From Gemmatimonadota bacterium (GTDB lineage: Bacteria > Gemmatimonadota > Gemmatimonadetes > Longimicrobiales > Gaopeijiaceae): a DNA stretch of 64,000 nucleotides. The stretch is taken from assembly GCA_028874995.1 (NCBI GenBank), contig JAPPGM010000001.1, positions 4,871 through 68,870 on the forward strand, read 5' to 3'. The translations under genes and the position numbers were made by a program. Position 1 is the stretch's first letter, and every line of letters starts with the position of its first letter. Positions 1 through 9,721 of the stretch are shown piece after piece. The notes beneath the pieces are model-generated. The model saw only the letters and a list, made by a program, of their open reading frames with translations. It ran no database searches and had not been told where the DNA came from.

Positions 1-1303
1 GGCTGATGAAGATCCTGTAGGTCTTCACGGAACTCTCCTTGAGGGTGACGTTGCTGGCGCGGGCCAACGTGGTGTCTCGGCTCTCGCCTGACCGGAGGGC
101 TCCATACGATATGATAGCAATCGCGGAACCGGAAGGCCCGACATCGAACCGCGCCCTGGATCTGCCCCCCGCCCGCATTCGGATAACGAGGGCGGCATCC
201 GTGCCGAATCGAAGCGACGTGCTACATTGGACCATGACCACGACCGAGCTTCCGAGTTCCAGGCGGCGCGTGGCCGACCTCCTGCGCGACATCCCCGGGC
301 CAAGCAGGTACCAGCGCCTCATCTGGCCCAGCGACGCTCCGGCCTCGAGCCCGTGCCGGGCGATCCGTCCCTTCCGATCCATGGGGCGGCTCCGAGGTTG
401 CAGTCGATCTTGTCGAGCCCGCCCACAACGACCCATTCCGGGAAATCCTAGACCAGGTGATGCCCCAGTGGCGGCTCCGCGCCGAAGAGTTGAACTGCAC
501 CCGTCTCGCCGACGAGCGGTGGCGGGATCGCTGACCACCACGTAGAACCGGGACCGGCTAGGAATGGCAAGGCGACCAAGAAGTAAGACCACAATCGTCG
601 TTTGGTGTCCGAAGCGCCGGGTGTCGCCAACGATGTAGACGCCCGAGACCTATTGATCGTAGGCGAATCCATGGCGACCCGCATCGTAGCTAGCACTAGT
701 GGCCGCCGGTTGAGCGGTGAAATGACATGGACGGAAATCGAGAAGCGTGTCAGTTGTGAGACGGCGGTCAACGAGGCCAAGAAGTTGGTGGTTTTGCCTG
801 TCCGCAACCACCGAATCGAACGGCCACCTCCCGTCCGTGTATACGATGAAGGTGCGGAATCTTCGGTTTGTCACGCCATTTCAATTCAGTACCCCAACGT
901 GCCGCGAAGAGGAGGGCTAATCGTGCGGCCGATCAGAAGGACCGAACCGGGACCTCGAACGCCAATTGGAGTGAAGCCTGCGTTCTTCAAGACCGATAGG
1001 ACGGACTAATGAGGATGCTACTCCGGTGCTGGCGGTATCCCCCAAATCGCTGCGGTGCGCTGCCACCCTGCTGTCTCCAGGTGAATGCACCATGGCTCGT
1101 GACCTGATCGGCAACACGGGCAGTCTTCCCAAGGTGTGTAGAAGCTTGTAGATGGCAACCAACGGTGGTCGCTCGCGGCATGACGTAGTTGAGTGGGTAC
1201 GGGGATCGACCAGCGGTGGGAGCGCCGGACGCCCGACCCATCAGAGCAACGCGGGCAGTGAGTTCGAAAGACGCAGGGCTCCTGGGGTAAGCGTGAGACA
1301 CCT

Positions 1304-1324
1304 GCCAAATGTCTGCCATTTGGC
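1304..1324. repeat. 8-bp perfect inverted repeat (hairpin)
   Basis: GCCAAATG, a 5-nt loop (TCTGC), then CATTTGGC. It is followed on the plus strand by T-rich runs within about 25 nt, so it could act as a weak intrinsic terminator for plus-strand transcription or be part of a recombination-site structure next to the tRNA half. No gene upstream needs a terminator, so its role is unknown. Confidence 0.5.
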
Positions 1325-1369
1325 CCGATTTTCCGGCTTTTTCGGCCCGGCAGACCCTGACACGCCCCA

Positions 1370-1426
1370 ACGGCAAGAAGCGCAGATCGTGCAGTCCCAG
1401 TTAGACTTACAGTGATTTCTTGCCGT
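1370..1426. repeat. 10-bp perfect inverted repeat beside the tRNA half
   Basis: ACGGCAAGAA at 1370-1379 is repeated inverted as TTCTTGCCGT at 1417-1426, with a 37-nt spacer. The right arm ends 24 nt from the last tRNA-like base. Paired arms near a tRNA anticodon-loop breakpoint resemble the arm sites of a tyrosine-recombinase attachment region, but that is inference from position only. Confidence 0.5.
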
Positions 1427-1449
1427 GATTCGCGTCCCTTTGGCCTGGA

Positions 1450-1488
<39 letters not shown>

Positions 1489-1791
1489 GTTCAAAGCCGC
1501 TTCGAAGATCGAAGGGGGGCATCGCGGAGACAAGTGGCGGGTCAACCGGAGGCCGCGGACCGGCAACCTGCATCTGAACTTGGTCAGATTATCTAGTCAT
1601 ATTTGGCCATCTCGCAGTCGGCTGGTCCGTGGACGGAGCCGTGGGGGAAGCTTCCACCTTGCCTGCCGTGACGCCCGCACCCCGAAACCGTATCTTTTCG
1701 CCCGGACAACACGACGCCGCAGCAGCAGACCGCCCACCACCGGCCCAGCCCGTGCCCACGGCGACCGCCGACCGCAAGAGGAACTCTCAAG

Positions 1792-3665
1792 ATGACGATG
1801 AGCACCCTGATTCTCCTGCTGGCCACCACCTTCACCGGCCCCGACCGGATCGAACTCACCCCCGCCAGCATGACCATCGACGCTGGAGAGACGGTCTCCG
1901 TCACGGCCACCGCCTATGACGAAGACGGGACCGTGCTGCCGGACCCCCCCGTGCGCTGGATCGCGATGAACCCCGAGGTCGCAGCCGTGGACCAGACCGG
2001 GCAGGTGACCGGAGTCTCGCCGGGTGAGGCCCGGATCGCCGCCCGGGCGGGCAACATCATGGGATTCGCAACCGTGATCGTGCGGGCCCTCCCCGTCGCC
2101 GCACTGGAAGCCTCACTCCCCCAGTCCACGCTGGTTACGGGCATCAGCGCTCCGGTGCTCGTCAAAGCCACCGCACCCGACGGCGAGCCCGTCCGCAACC
2201 CCGTCCTCACCTTCTCGTCGAGCGACCAATCCGTCGCCGCCGTGGACGCCACCGGACGCGTCTACGCACGCGCCACAGGCGAGGCGACCATCGTCATCAC
2301 CGCAGGCCAGGCACGCGCCACCGTAACCGTCTCAGTCACTACCGGTGACCCCGGCACAGTCACGGTCACCCCGGCCGGGGCCCAGGCCCGCACCGGCGAT
2401 GTCATCCGCTTCCAGGCCGAAGCGTCGACCCGCCTCTACCCGGAGTGGACCGTCGGCGGAAGCGGTGCCCAGATCGAGGCCGACGGCCCCGAAGGCGTTT
2501 TCGTAGCCGAGGAACCCGGCACCTACCGGATCACCGCCATGTACGGCGAAGGCCGGGTCGCCGTCGCAACCGCCACCATCACAACCCGTATCGAGGAGGC
2601 CGAACTCGTCCGTATCGGCCGGGGCCCCGCCGCCGACCACCATTCGGGCGACACCTGGGTCTTCGAGGGCGCCAACGGCCGCGACTACGCCTACGTCGGC
2701 ACCTTCATGTACGACTGGATGAAGGTCTGGGACGTGACGGACCCCGGCGCTCCGGTCCTCACGGACTCGGTGCAGCTCGACGCCCGCCGCATCAACGACG
2801 TCAAGATCCACCCGAACAACCGCATCGGCATCCTCACCCGCGAAGGCGCGTCGGATCGCCGCAACGGCATCGTCATCCTGGACCTCTCCGAGCCGGCCCA
2901 CCCGACCATCATCTCCGAATACAAGCGCACGGTGCCGGGGGGCGTCCACAACGTGTGGGTCGAGGGCGACCTGGTCTACGCCGTCCACAACGGCACTCGC
3001 GACATCCACATCATCGACATCTCCGATCCCGCCAACCCGGACGAGGTCGGGCGCTGGGGGCTGCCCCCCTCCGACACCAAGTCGCTGCACGACGTCATCG
3101 TCCAGGACGGGTATGCGTACCTGTCCTACTGGGACGACGGCGCGGTCATGCTCGACGTGGGCGCGGGAACGCACGGCGGCACGCCGACCGAGCCCGCCTT
3201 CGTGTCGCGCTACAAGTACCCCGCGGGCAACACCCACACCGCCTGGCGCGCCGGCCGCTACCTCTTCGTGGGCGACGAGATCTTCCCCGACGACTGGAAC
3301 GCCGACGCGCCGATCGAGGCGCGGGGATACATCCACGTGCTCGACATGGAGGACCCGGAGAACCCCGTCGAGGTGGCCCGCTACGAGGTGCCCGAAGCCG
3401 GTGCGCACAACATCTGGGTGGAGGGTGACCGCCTCTACGTCGGCTACTACCAGGCCGGCCTGCGGGTCGTCGACATCTCCGCGGCGACCTCTACCGGCAG
3501 GGCAGGGAGATCGCCGTCCTCAAGACGACCGACGCCGAAACCACCGTCCCCAACTGGGGGATGACCTGGGGCGCGCAGATCCACAAGGGACACATCTTCA
3601 CCTCCGACCTGAACTCGGGGCTGTGGGTGGTCAAGCTGATCGAGGCGCAGCGGATCATCTCGTAG
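1792..3665 (+). CDS. Ig-like (BIG2) / LVIVD beta-propeller surface protein, frameshifted near the 3' end
   Basis: Starts MTMSTLILLL, a short hydrophobic leader. Residues about 15-265 hold three bacterial Ig-like (BIG2-type) units with the usual SSDQSVAAVDATGRV and WIAMNPEVAAVDQTGQV signatures. From about 275 onward there are LVIVD-type repeats (WVEGDLVYAVHNG, LYVGYYQAGLRVVDIS), a family found in secreted or surface beta-propeller-like proteins of unknown ligand. The first frame runs into a stop at 3564 with a nonsense tail. From about 3485 the next frame carries a perfect continuation (GDLYRQGREIAVLKTTDAE... ending KLIEAQRIIS) and stops at 3665. One base is missing, or two are extra, in tccgcggcgacc around 3480-3488: a true recent frameshift or an assembly error. 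Function unknown; probably extracellular. Confidence 0.75.
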
Positions 3666-3667
3666 TC

Positions 3668-4648
3668 ATGGACATCGCGGGGGCGCTCCGCCGAATCCGC
3701 CCGCTCGCGTGGGAGACGCCGGTGGTGCCGCTGGATCTCCCGGGCGCACCTCCCACGCATGTCAAGCTCGAGTCGCTGCAGCACACGGGCTCCTTCAAGG
3801 TTCGCGGCGCGGCCAACCGGCTGCTGAAGCTCGACGCGCGGCAGCGGGGCAGGGGAGTGGTCGCCGCTTCGTCCGGAAACCACGGCAGGGCGGTGGCGGA
3901 GGTGGCGGCACGTCTCGGGATCCCCGCCACCGTATGCGTGCCCGACTGGGTCGACCCCGTCAAGCTGCGCGCCATCGACGCGGCCGCGGCCCGGGTCGTG
4001 CGGGCGGGTCCCGGCTACGACCACGCCGAGGAGCGCGCGGCGGAGCTGGCCGCGATGGGGGAGATCGCGCTCGTGCACCCCTTCGACGATTTGGACGTCA
4101 TCGAAGGGCAGGGGACGGTGGGCCTCGAAGTCGCCGCCCGGTTGCCGGGCGTGGAAGAGGTGATCGTGCCGCTCTCGGGAGGGGGACTGGTGGCGGGGAT
4201 CGGGCTCGCCGTGAGGGAGCGTGGTGTGCGCGTCGTGGCCGTCTCGGCCAGGCGGGCTTCGGTCATGGCGCAAAGCCTCGAGCGCGGACGCCCGGTCCAG
4301 TTGCCGGAAGAGGAGACGGTCGCCTCGGCGCTCTCCGGGGGGATCGGACTGGGGAACCGGTTCAGCTTCGCTCTCTGCGGCCAGGTCATCGATGAGCACG
4401 TGGTCGTCGCCGAAGCTGACATTCGCTCGGCCGTGCGGCGAGCATTCCGGCAGTGTCGGCTGGTCGTCGAGGGCGGGGGCGCGGTGGGGCTGGCGGCGCT
4501 CTGGTCCGGACGCTACCGGCCTCGCGGTCGAGCGGCGGTCATCGTGACGGGCGGCAACATCGACCGGCGGCTGCTGGTGCCGGTCCTGCACGACTCAGCG
4601 CACCCGCGCGATCACGATTCGCACCGCCCCGACCTCATCGGTCGTTGA
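3668..4648 (+). CDS. PLP-dependent threonine/serine dehydratase-like enzyme
   Basis: A 326-residue fold-type II PLP enzyme, cytoplasmic. The Schiff-base lysine is K44 in GSFKVRGA, the phosphate/carboxylate-binding loop is SSGNHGRA (about 71-78), and the PLP phosphate loop is SGGGLVAG (about 169-176). This pattern fits catabolic threonine/serine dehydratases (IlvA/TdcB type without the ACT domain), which deaminate Thr to 2-oxobutyrate. Related hydroxyaspartate or hydroxyectoine-derived substrates are possible, so I give no symbol. The ATG lies 2 nt after the corrected stop of the LVIVD gene. The last ~18 codons overlap the convergent peptidase gene (4595-4648) and look unlike the family C-terminus, so the true reading may end earlier or carry a small indel. 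Confidence 0.85.
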   Translation: MDIAGALRRIRPLAWETPVVPLDLPGAPPTHVKLESLQHTGSFKVRGAANRLLKLDARQRGRGVVAASSGNHGRAVAEVAARLGIPATVCVPDWVDPVKLRAIDAAAARVVRAGPGYDHAEERAAELAAMGEIALVHPFDDLDVIEGQGTVGLEVAARLPGVEEVIVPLSGGGLVAGIGLAVRERGVRVVAVSARRASVMAQSLERGRPVQLPEEETVASALSGGIGLGNRFSFALCGQVIDEHVVVAEADIRSAVRRAFRQCRLVVEGGGAVGLAALWSGRYRPRGRAAVIVTGGNIDRRLLVPVLHDSAHPRDHDSHRPDLIGR

Positions 4649-7123
4649 GATATCCAGCTCGATCCCCGAGCCCGTTCCGTCGGACTCGAATTCGTGGAAA
4701 CGTATGCCGCCCGGCGCCAGCGTGCCGCTGTAGAAGGCATCGTGGAAGCCGGCCGGCTCGGTGCCGGTATGGGCCCAGGGGTAAAGGCCCTCGGGCTGGT
4801 CGCCGGGACGGAAAAGTTCGGAGGTCGCGGACGGAAAATCGTAGGTAGTGAAACCGCGATCCGATTCGGGCGCACCGGTACCGTTGAGCATCATCGCCCC
4901 GGCATACCCGGCCACGATTTCGCCCATGCTCTTGCCGACGACGACCATGATGCCGTTGTCGCCGGGCGGAGTGGCGCCGTCGTTCAGCGCGGTGAAGAGG
5001 GCGCCATCGCCCCTCCCGGCTGCGTTTCCCCAGGCGTCTCCCAGGAAGCGGTGGAAGTGCCATGAGGTGCCGTAGAGATTGTGGGTGACGGTGGGGTTGA
5101 CGGTGATCGAGTTCAGCACCTCTGAGTACGACAGCGTCATTCTGGCCAGCCGCAGGAGGACACCGTAGTTCTCGGGCGTGATGATGATGCCGTTGCGCGG
5201 TGGATACGCGTCCCGGTCCAGGCGGTCCCCCCGTGCCACGCCCCCGGCAGCCTCCATGGCCCTGCGCGAGGAGATCTCGGTGGCAATCTCGGCCGTCCCC
5301 TCTTCGACCCAGAACGGATGATGCGCCCCCAGGCGAGTCCGGATATAGAGGGAACTGACGTGCTTGACTTCGTGCACCATCGTGGGCAACGCCTGGTAGT
5401 GCCCGCTGTCGGGCGCATTCTCCAGCGCGTCGAACATGCTCTCGTTGAAGTAGACCAGCTCCATCTCGTTGGACCAGGAACACACCTCTGCGGAGAGGAA
5501 GTCACCCGACCAGACGAAGGCGGCGGCCCACTCGGGGACGACCGGAGACACGAATACGTTGACCCGCTGGTCGCCGTTGATGTCCGGGACGCCGCCGAAG
5601 TACTCCCCGATCGTCTCGGCCCCGTACTCCTCGTAGTAGTCCAGCACCTGCCGCGCATCCGTCGCGCGGATCGGATCCGCGCCCTGTTGGACCGAGTCCT
5701 GGTAGATGGCCAGTTCGTCGTTGTAGGCGACGAGGTTGGCCGGCCTCGGGGTCGGCGGCGGATCCTCACAGGATTCGCGATAGAACAGGTAGGGACGGAA
5801 GGCCCTCCACTCCGGCGGCGGATCCTTTCGCATCGCCATACCCGGACCAATCCGATTCACCTCGGCCCGTCTGTCCGGCAGCACCGCCCCGGTGCCCAAT
5901 TCCCGAACGAGGCGCTCGGCGTCCGCGAGGAGACGCGCATGCAGCCTGGACGACTCGTCCGCAACCCGCAGGCCCGCTGACAGGGCGGGGGGGAGCCGGG
6001 GCGTGGGGCGAGGCACCGGCGTCGGGCCGAACCGGTGTCCTTGCGATGTCCCGCCACCCGCGCGGTTGACCTCTACCGCTACGGAAATCCGGGCGGGGTC
6101 TTCGACGACGTCCGTGCGCACCACCGCGACCCGATACCGGTCGCCGTTCTCACCGGCGGGCAGGAAGGAGGGACACCAGGAGACCCCGGCCGGGTTGTCG
6201 ACCGCGATCTCTCCCGGGTTCAGCAGGAGCGGCGCTTCACACACCCGAAGCTCCATCTCGCGGGAAGCCTCGCTGCCCTCCGAGTCGCGCACGCGAACGG
6301 TGAAGGTTGACCAGCCGGTCTCCGTGGGCATGCCGGCGATGAGGCCGGTGGTGTCCAGAGCCAGCCCCGCGGGCAGGGAGCCGGATTCGAGGGACCAGAA
6401 CAGCGGTTCGTACCCGCCCCTCGCTTCGATCACCTCGTGGTAGGGGACCGTCAACCGCCCTCGCAACAGGTCATTGGCCGGTATCGCCAACGGCGGGTTG
6501 GTGGCGGTCGCCGTGAATTCAACCGCGAAATCGCCCGCCGTTGCCCGCAGGGTCTGGATACCGGTAGGTAAACCCAGAATCCACGAGGTTGACGCTTCGC
6601 CATAGCTGTCCGTGGTCGTTCTCGGCGGGTCGGTGAAGCCACCGTTGGCAGCGTCGAATTCCACCGCGACGCCGGAGATCTGCGTCCCGTTCAGGTCGTG
6701 CACGCTTACCGTGGGCCTCGCCGGCAGGACGGTCAGCGCAGGTGCCGACTGGTCGTCTCCTGCCAGCTTCCGAAGCTCGCGAACCTCGAGGTCCGCGTTC
6801 AGCCTCGCATTGACCGCCAACGACTCGTGGCGCGCCTGGATGTGAGTCGATCCCTGCCCGACGACGGTCGCCAATCCCGAGCGCGACACCCTGGCGATGT
6901 GGGGATGCAGGGACCGCCAACGAATCTCGGCATCCGGGATCAACTCTCCCCGATCGTCGTAGACCCGGGCGGCGAACTGCACGTCCACGCCGGTCGTCAC
7001 GACGGTGACGGACGGTGGATCGATCTCCACCGTCGCGGGAACCGGGGGAGCCGGTGGTTCGCAGGCGCCAAGCATCACGGCGAGCAACGTGAGACGCGAG
7101 CTGCCCGAGCGATCCTTGCACAC
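4595..7123 (-). CDS. Secreted M30 (hyicolysin)-like metallopeptidase lipoprotein with Ig-like domains
   Basis: An 842-residue protein. Signal peptide with lipobox LAVMLGAC (Cys about 21) predicts an outer-membrane or surface lipoprotein. A BIG2-like domain (about 30-115) is followed by another beta-sandwich segment and a putative He_PIG Ig domain (YEPLFWSLESGSLPAGL region, about 230-290). The C-terminal half is catalytic: HEVKH at residues 584-588 is an HExxH-type zinc motif with E585 as base, followed about 15 residues later by WVEEGTAEIATE, the third-ligand region of gluzincins; the layout resembles peptidase family M30. Substrate unknown. It diverges from the TPR gene at 7305. The 3' end overlaps the dehydratase gene tail to tail. 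Confidence 0.75.
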   Translation of the reverse strand: MCKDRSGSSRLTLLAVMLGACEPPAPPVPATVEIDPPSVTVVTTGVDVQFAARVYDDRGELIPDAEIRWRSLHPHIARVSRSGLATVVGQGSTHIQARHESLAVNARLNADLEVRELRKLAGDDQSAPALTVLPARPTVSVHDLNGTQISGVAVEFDAANGGFTDPPRTTTDSYGEASTSWILGLPTGIQTLRATAGDFAVEFTATATNPPLAIPANDLLRGRLTVPYHEVIEARGGYEPLFWSLESGSLPAGLALDTTGLIAGMPTETGWSTFTVRVRDSEGSEASREMELRVCEAPLLLNPGEIAVDNPAGVSWCPSFLPAGENGDRYRVAVVRTDVVEDPARISVAVEVNRAGGGTSQGHRFGPTPVPRPTPRLPPALSAGLRVADESSRLHARLLADAERLVRELGTGAVLPDRRAEVNRIGPGMAMRKDPPPEWRAFRPYLFYRESCEDPPPTPRPANLVAYNDELAIYQDSVQQGADPIRATDARQVLDYYEEYGAETIGEYFGGVPDINGDQRVNVFVSPVVPEWAAAFVWSGDFLSAEVCSWSNEMELVYFNESMFDALENAPDSGHYQALPTMVHEVKHVSSLYIRTRLGAHHPFWVEEGTAEIATEISSRRAMEAAGGVARGDRLDRDAYPPRNGIIITPENYGVLLRLARMTLSYSEVLNSITVNPTVTHNLYGTSWHFHRFLGDAWGNAAGRGDGALFTALNDGATPPGDNGIMVVVGKSMGEIVAGYAGAMMLNGTGAPESDRGFTTYDFPSATSELFRPGDQPEGLYPWAHTGTEPAGFHDAFYSGTLAPGGIRFHEFESDGTGSGIELDISTTDEVGAVRIVIARVR

Positions 7124-7211
7124 GTTCTTCCTCCCCGGATTCGGGTGCGCGACAGTAGGGGCCGCACGATCCTCCCGAAGGATGATGCTCGAAGGGGCGT
7201 CCGGGCAAGAT

Positions 7212-7240
7212 TTGACCCCGGTTCGGAGCCTCGATTAATG
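7212..7240 (+). promoter_or_regulatory. Putative sigma70-type promoter for the TPR gene
   Basis: TTGACC (7212-7217) and TTAATG (7235-7240) are separated by exactly 17 bp, about 65 nt before the ATG at 7305. The region is locally AT-richer than its surroundings. Motif match only. Confidence 0.4.
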
Positions 7241-7304
7241 TTCTTCGTTCAAACAACCCTTCGGATCCAAGCAAGCTCCGAGCAGAATCGAGCCGGTCAA
7301 CACC

Positions 7305-8003
7305 ATGCCAAGCTATCGCAAGCCGGGGACCCGTCCCGCGAAACCGGAAAGCCCACTCGACCAGGAGGACGCATTCGTTGCCGCCACCCTCGAGGCGAGC
7401 AACTGGGCGCAGAAGAATCGCCCGATCGTGACTCTGGGGGTGGTCGTGCTGGCCCTCGGCGTAGCGGCCTTCATGTACTACGGGCGATACAAGGAGAACC
7501 TGAATACCAACGCCGCGCTGCAGCTCGAAGAACTGCAGTTGCGTCTGATCTCCGACGAACCCGTCGTCCTTCAGGCCGATCTCGAGCTCTACCTGGACCG
7601 CTTCTCCGGCACCTCCTTCGCCGACGAAGCCCGCGTCACGCTGGCCCAGGTCAACGCCGATCTGGGCGACCATGACGCGGCCGCCGAAGTCCTGAGGCCG
7701 CTGGCCGGTGATGTCGACGACCCGCTGGGCGCACAGGCCGCGGCGATGCTCGCCGCCATATCGGAGGACATCGGCGACTTCCAGATGGCCGAAGGTCTCT
7801 ACGAACGTCTGGCGGACGGAGCCCGCCTCGGATTCCAGAGACGCGATGCGCTCGCCAGTGCGGCTCGGCTGAGGCGCGCACAGGGCGATCCGGCCGGGGC
7901 GCTGGCCCACTACGATCGATTGCTCGCCGAGATGGACGAGACGGATCCGGGCCGCAGCGTGGTGGAGATGCGCCGCGCCGAGGTCGCGGCGATGGCGCGG
8001 TAG
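7305..8003 (+). CDS. Membrane-anchored tetratricopeptide-repeat protein (YfgM-like)
   Basis: 232 residues: a polar N-terminus (about 1-38), one transmembrane segment (VTLGVVVLALGVAAFMYYG, about 42-62), then an all-helical region with TPR-like pairs (ADEARVTLAQVNADLGDHDAA, FQMAEGLYERLADGA, QGDPAGALAHYDRLLAEMDE). The single N-terminal TM followed by TPRs matches the YfgM / TPR_21 group, which in Escherichia coli associates with SecYEG and periplasmic chaperones; whether this protein does so is inference. It stands alone, with convergent neighbours downstream. Confidence 0.6.
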   Translation: MPSYRKPGTRPAKPESPLDQEDAFVAATLEASNWAQKNRPIVTLGVVVLALGVAAFMYYGRYKENLNTNAALQLEELQLRLISDEPVVLQADLELYLDRFSGTSFADEARVTLAQVNADLGDHDAAAEVLRPLAGDVDDPLGAQAAAMLAAISEDIGDFQMAEGLYERLADGARLGFQRRDALASAARLRRAQGDPAGALAHYDRLLAEMDETDPGRSVVEMRRAEVAAMAR

Positions 8004-8377
8004 GGAAACCGGGAAGCCGGAAGGACCCTCCCGGCATTCGAACGGGGCCACTCCCCACGGTCGTCAGCGCTTCAATGAATACGTCGCATAATAAGTATTA
8101 TGTAAAGTTTCTAATGGGAGATGGTCACCGCAGCACGTTTCCTCCGGTGTTCCCCCGTGTATTCCCCGTGGCTCCTTCCGAGGCCTGCGCGCAGGTAGAC
8201 TCTGCCCCCCGCATCCGTCAAGAGGCTCGGAGCGCTGATGAAGGGCCAGCCACTCCGGGACATCGACTCCGTCACCGGGCCGGAGAACCTCGCCCGCCTT
8301 GGGTTCGACATCGGGTTTCCTTCCGACTCCGATCTGATCGAGAGCCCGTAGTGTGCCCATCCCGGAAAAGACGAGAA
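8004..8377. other. Intergenic region between convergent genes with an AT-rich palindromic stretch
   Basis: Contains an AT-rich island at 8085-8115 with cataataagtattatg, which is nearly palindromic, followed by tgtaaag; it resembles more weakly the 21-nt repeat units found at 25.1, 40.8 and 55.2 kb. A 37-codon frame at 8238-8351 (MKGQPLRDIDSVTG..., ending DSDLIESP) has GC-rich third positions and could be a gene fragment, but I recognise nothing in it and see no clear ribosome site. No terminator with a T-run is obvious. Confidence 0.4.
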
Positions 8378-9721
8378 CTACGACCCGGAGAATCCGCCCT
8401 CGCCGACCACGTTGCCATTGACTTCGATCCAGTCGAACAGCGCGGTCTTTCCCGTACCATGGCTCACCAGCCCAATCAAAACCACGTGACTGAAGATCTC
8501 ATAACCGACCTGATCCGTCTCAAACCTGATACTGAAGAGTTCGGTGTCCCCGGCAACGCCCTTGAACAGCCCATCCATGAAGCTCAGCCTGATCGGGGTC
8601 AGCTCGCCCGCGCCGTCGTTGATCGCCGTCGAGTTCCCCGACGCGCCGACCAGGATGTGCCACCGATAATCTTCCACATCAAAGTACTGGAGAGTGTAGT
8701 TGTTGTCCTCGAGATTCCCGATGACGAATTCCGCTTTTCCGTATCTCTGGTGGCCCGTCCTCCACTCCAGGCCAACCCGCGAGCCGGTCGTCTGTTTGCG
8801 ACCCATACTGGTATCGAGCGTCCATGAGGTTATCGGATAGGTGGATCGCCGCGCTCCCCCCCGACTGCTCTGGGTGTGGTTTGTCAGTTCCAGCACCCCG
8901 TTGTTCAGCGCCGGGTGGGTGTTCGTGTAGCCCCATAGCACCACGCTCTCCAATGTGTCGAAGTCTTCCCGGTACCTGTAGGGTCCGCCGCGCGTGACGC
9001 TGACGGGCGCCTCCTGCGTCGCACTCAGGCCGCCAGGATCCGTGGCCGTGATCGTCAGGGTGGTCATTCCTTCGGCGAAGGCCCTGAACCTCACGATGCT
9101 GGCCGTCACCGAAACCGTGGCCACTCCGGTGTTGGACGATGTAGCGCCGTACGTCAACGCCTCTCCGTCCGGATCGGTGAAAGCCTTGGCCGCGTCAAAT
9201 CCCCCTCCCCAACCGACGAACGCCGCAATCGGCGGGATCGTGCCGGTCGGGCGCGGCGCCCGGTTCGGCACCGTGACCTGGAAACTCTGCTGACTCGCAA
9301 GGCCACCCGGATCAGTGGCCGTGACCGTTACCGAAGCACTTCCCGGTGCAAACGCGGTGACGGTGACGCTGGTGCCCGCAAAGGTTGCCGCCGCCACGCC
9401 GATATCTGAAGACGTGGCCGAGTAGCTCAGCATGTCGCCATTCGGATCATCGAAGCACGCGGTGACGTTGGCTGTTTCACCAGTGTGGAGAGTCACTTCC
9501 GACATGGGGCCGCAAGCCGCGGGGGGCTGCGGGCTCTCGCACGCGACCGCCCAGAGGACGATCAGCGCCGCCGCGGCGGCACCCACGCGCTGAAGACGTG
9601 TAGATCCAGGTCCACGCCGGATGTCCGTCCGCTGGCGCGGTGCGCCGGTGGCTCGCAACGTGTCGCCCAGGCAGCCGATCTGCGGGGCACTCAGTGGTTC
9701 ATGGAGGATGGTTTTCAGCAT
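8378..9721 (-). CDS. Lipoprotein with tandem cadherin-like Ig domains
   Basis: 447 residues. The hydrophobic segment VGAAAAALIVLWAVAC ends in a lipobox-like cysteine about residue 61, so the ATG chosen gives a long n-region; a GTG at 9586 is an alternative but leaves no positive charge. Two Ig/cadherin-like repeats follow (LSYSATSSDIGVAAATF and LTYGATSSNTGVATVSV, each ending SVTVTATDPGGL or LTITATDPGGL), then a C-terminal module of about 190 residues (YREDFDTLESVVLWGYTNT onward) that looks like a concanavalin-like beta-sandwich of the kind seen in LamG-type domains. Probably surface exposed, binding partner unknown. Confidence 0.65.
   Translation of the reverse strand: MLKTILHEPLSAPQIGCLGDTLRATGAPRQRTDIRRGPGSTRLQRVGAAAAALIVLWAVACESPQPPAACGPMSEVTLHTGETANVTACFDDPNGDMLSYSATSSDIGVAAATFAGTSVTVTAFAPGSASVTVTATDPGGLASQQSFQVTVPNRAPRPTGTIPPIAAFVGWGGGFDAAKAFTDPDGEALTYGATSSNTGVATVSVTASIVRFRAFAEGMTTLTITATDPGGLSATQEAPVSVTRGGPYRYREDFDTLESVVLWGYTNTHPALNNGVLELTNHTQSSRGGARRSTYPITSWTLDTSMGRKQTTGSRVGLEWRTGHQRYGKAEFVIGNLEDNNYTLQYFDVEDYRWHILVGASGNSTAINDGAGELTPIRLSFMDGLFKGVAGDTELFSIRFETDQVGYEIFSHVVLIGLVSHGTGKTALFDWIEVNGNVVGEGGFSGS

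Larger units (their letters stand above)
1..1440. other. Region without a convincing gene; possible remnant of an integrated element
   Basis: I see no protein gene here that I can support. The open frames are short, overlap each other on both strands, lack family motifs, and do not show the G/C third-position bias of the genes further right. Base composition is also visibly lower in GC than the rest of the window. The stretch lies on the 3' side of a tRNA-Arg half (1450-1488, minus) and contains inverted repeats close to it. An eroded integrated element or a rearranged junction is an inference. No integrase or transposase fragment is visible in the window. Confidence 0.5.

Noticed and set aside
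39-1009. Several 70-170 residue open frames on both strands
   Set aside because: Overlapping frames, no motifs, no third-position bias and no ribosome sites; typical of non-coding or decayed DNA.
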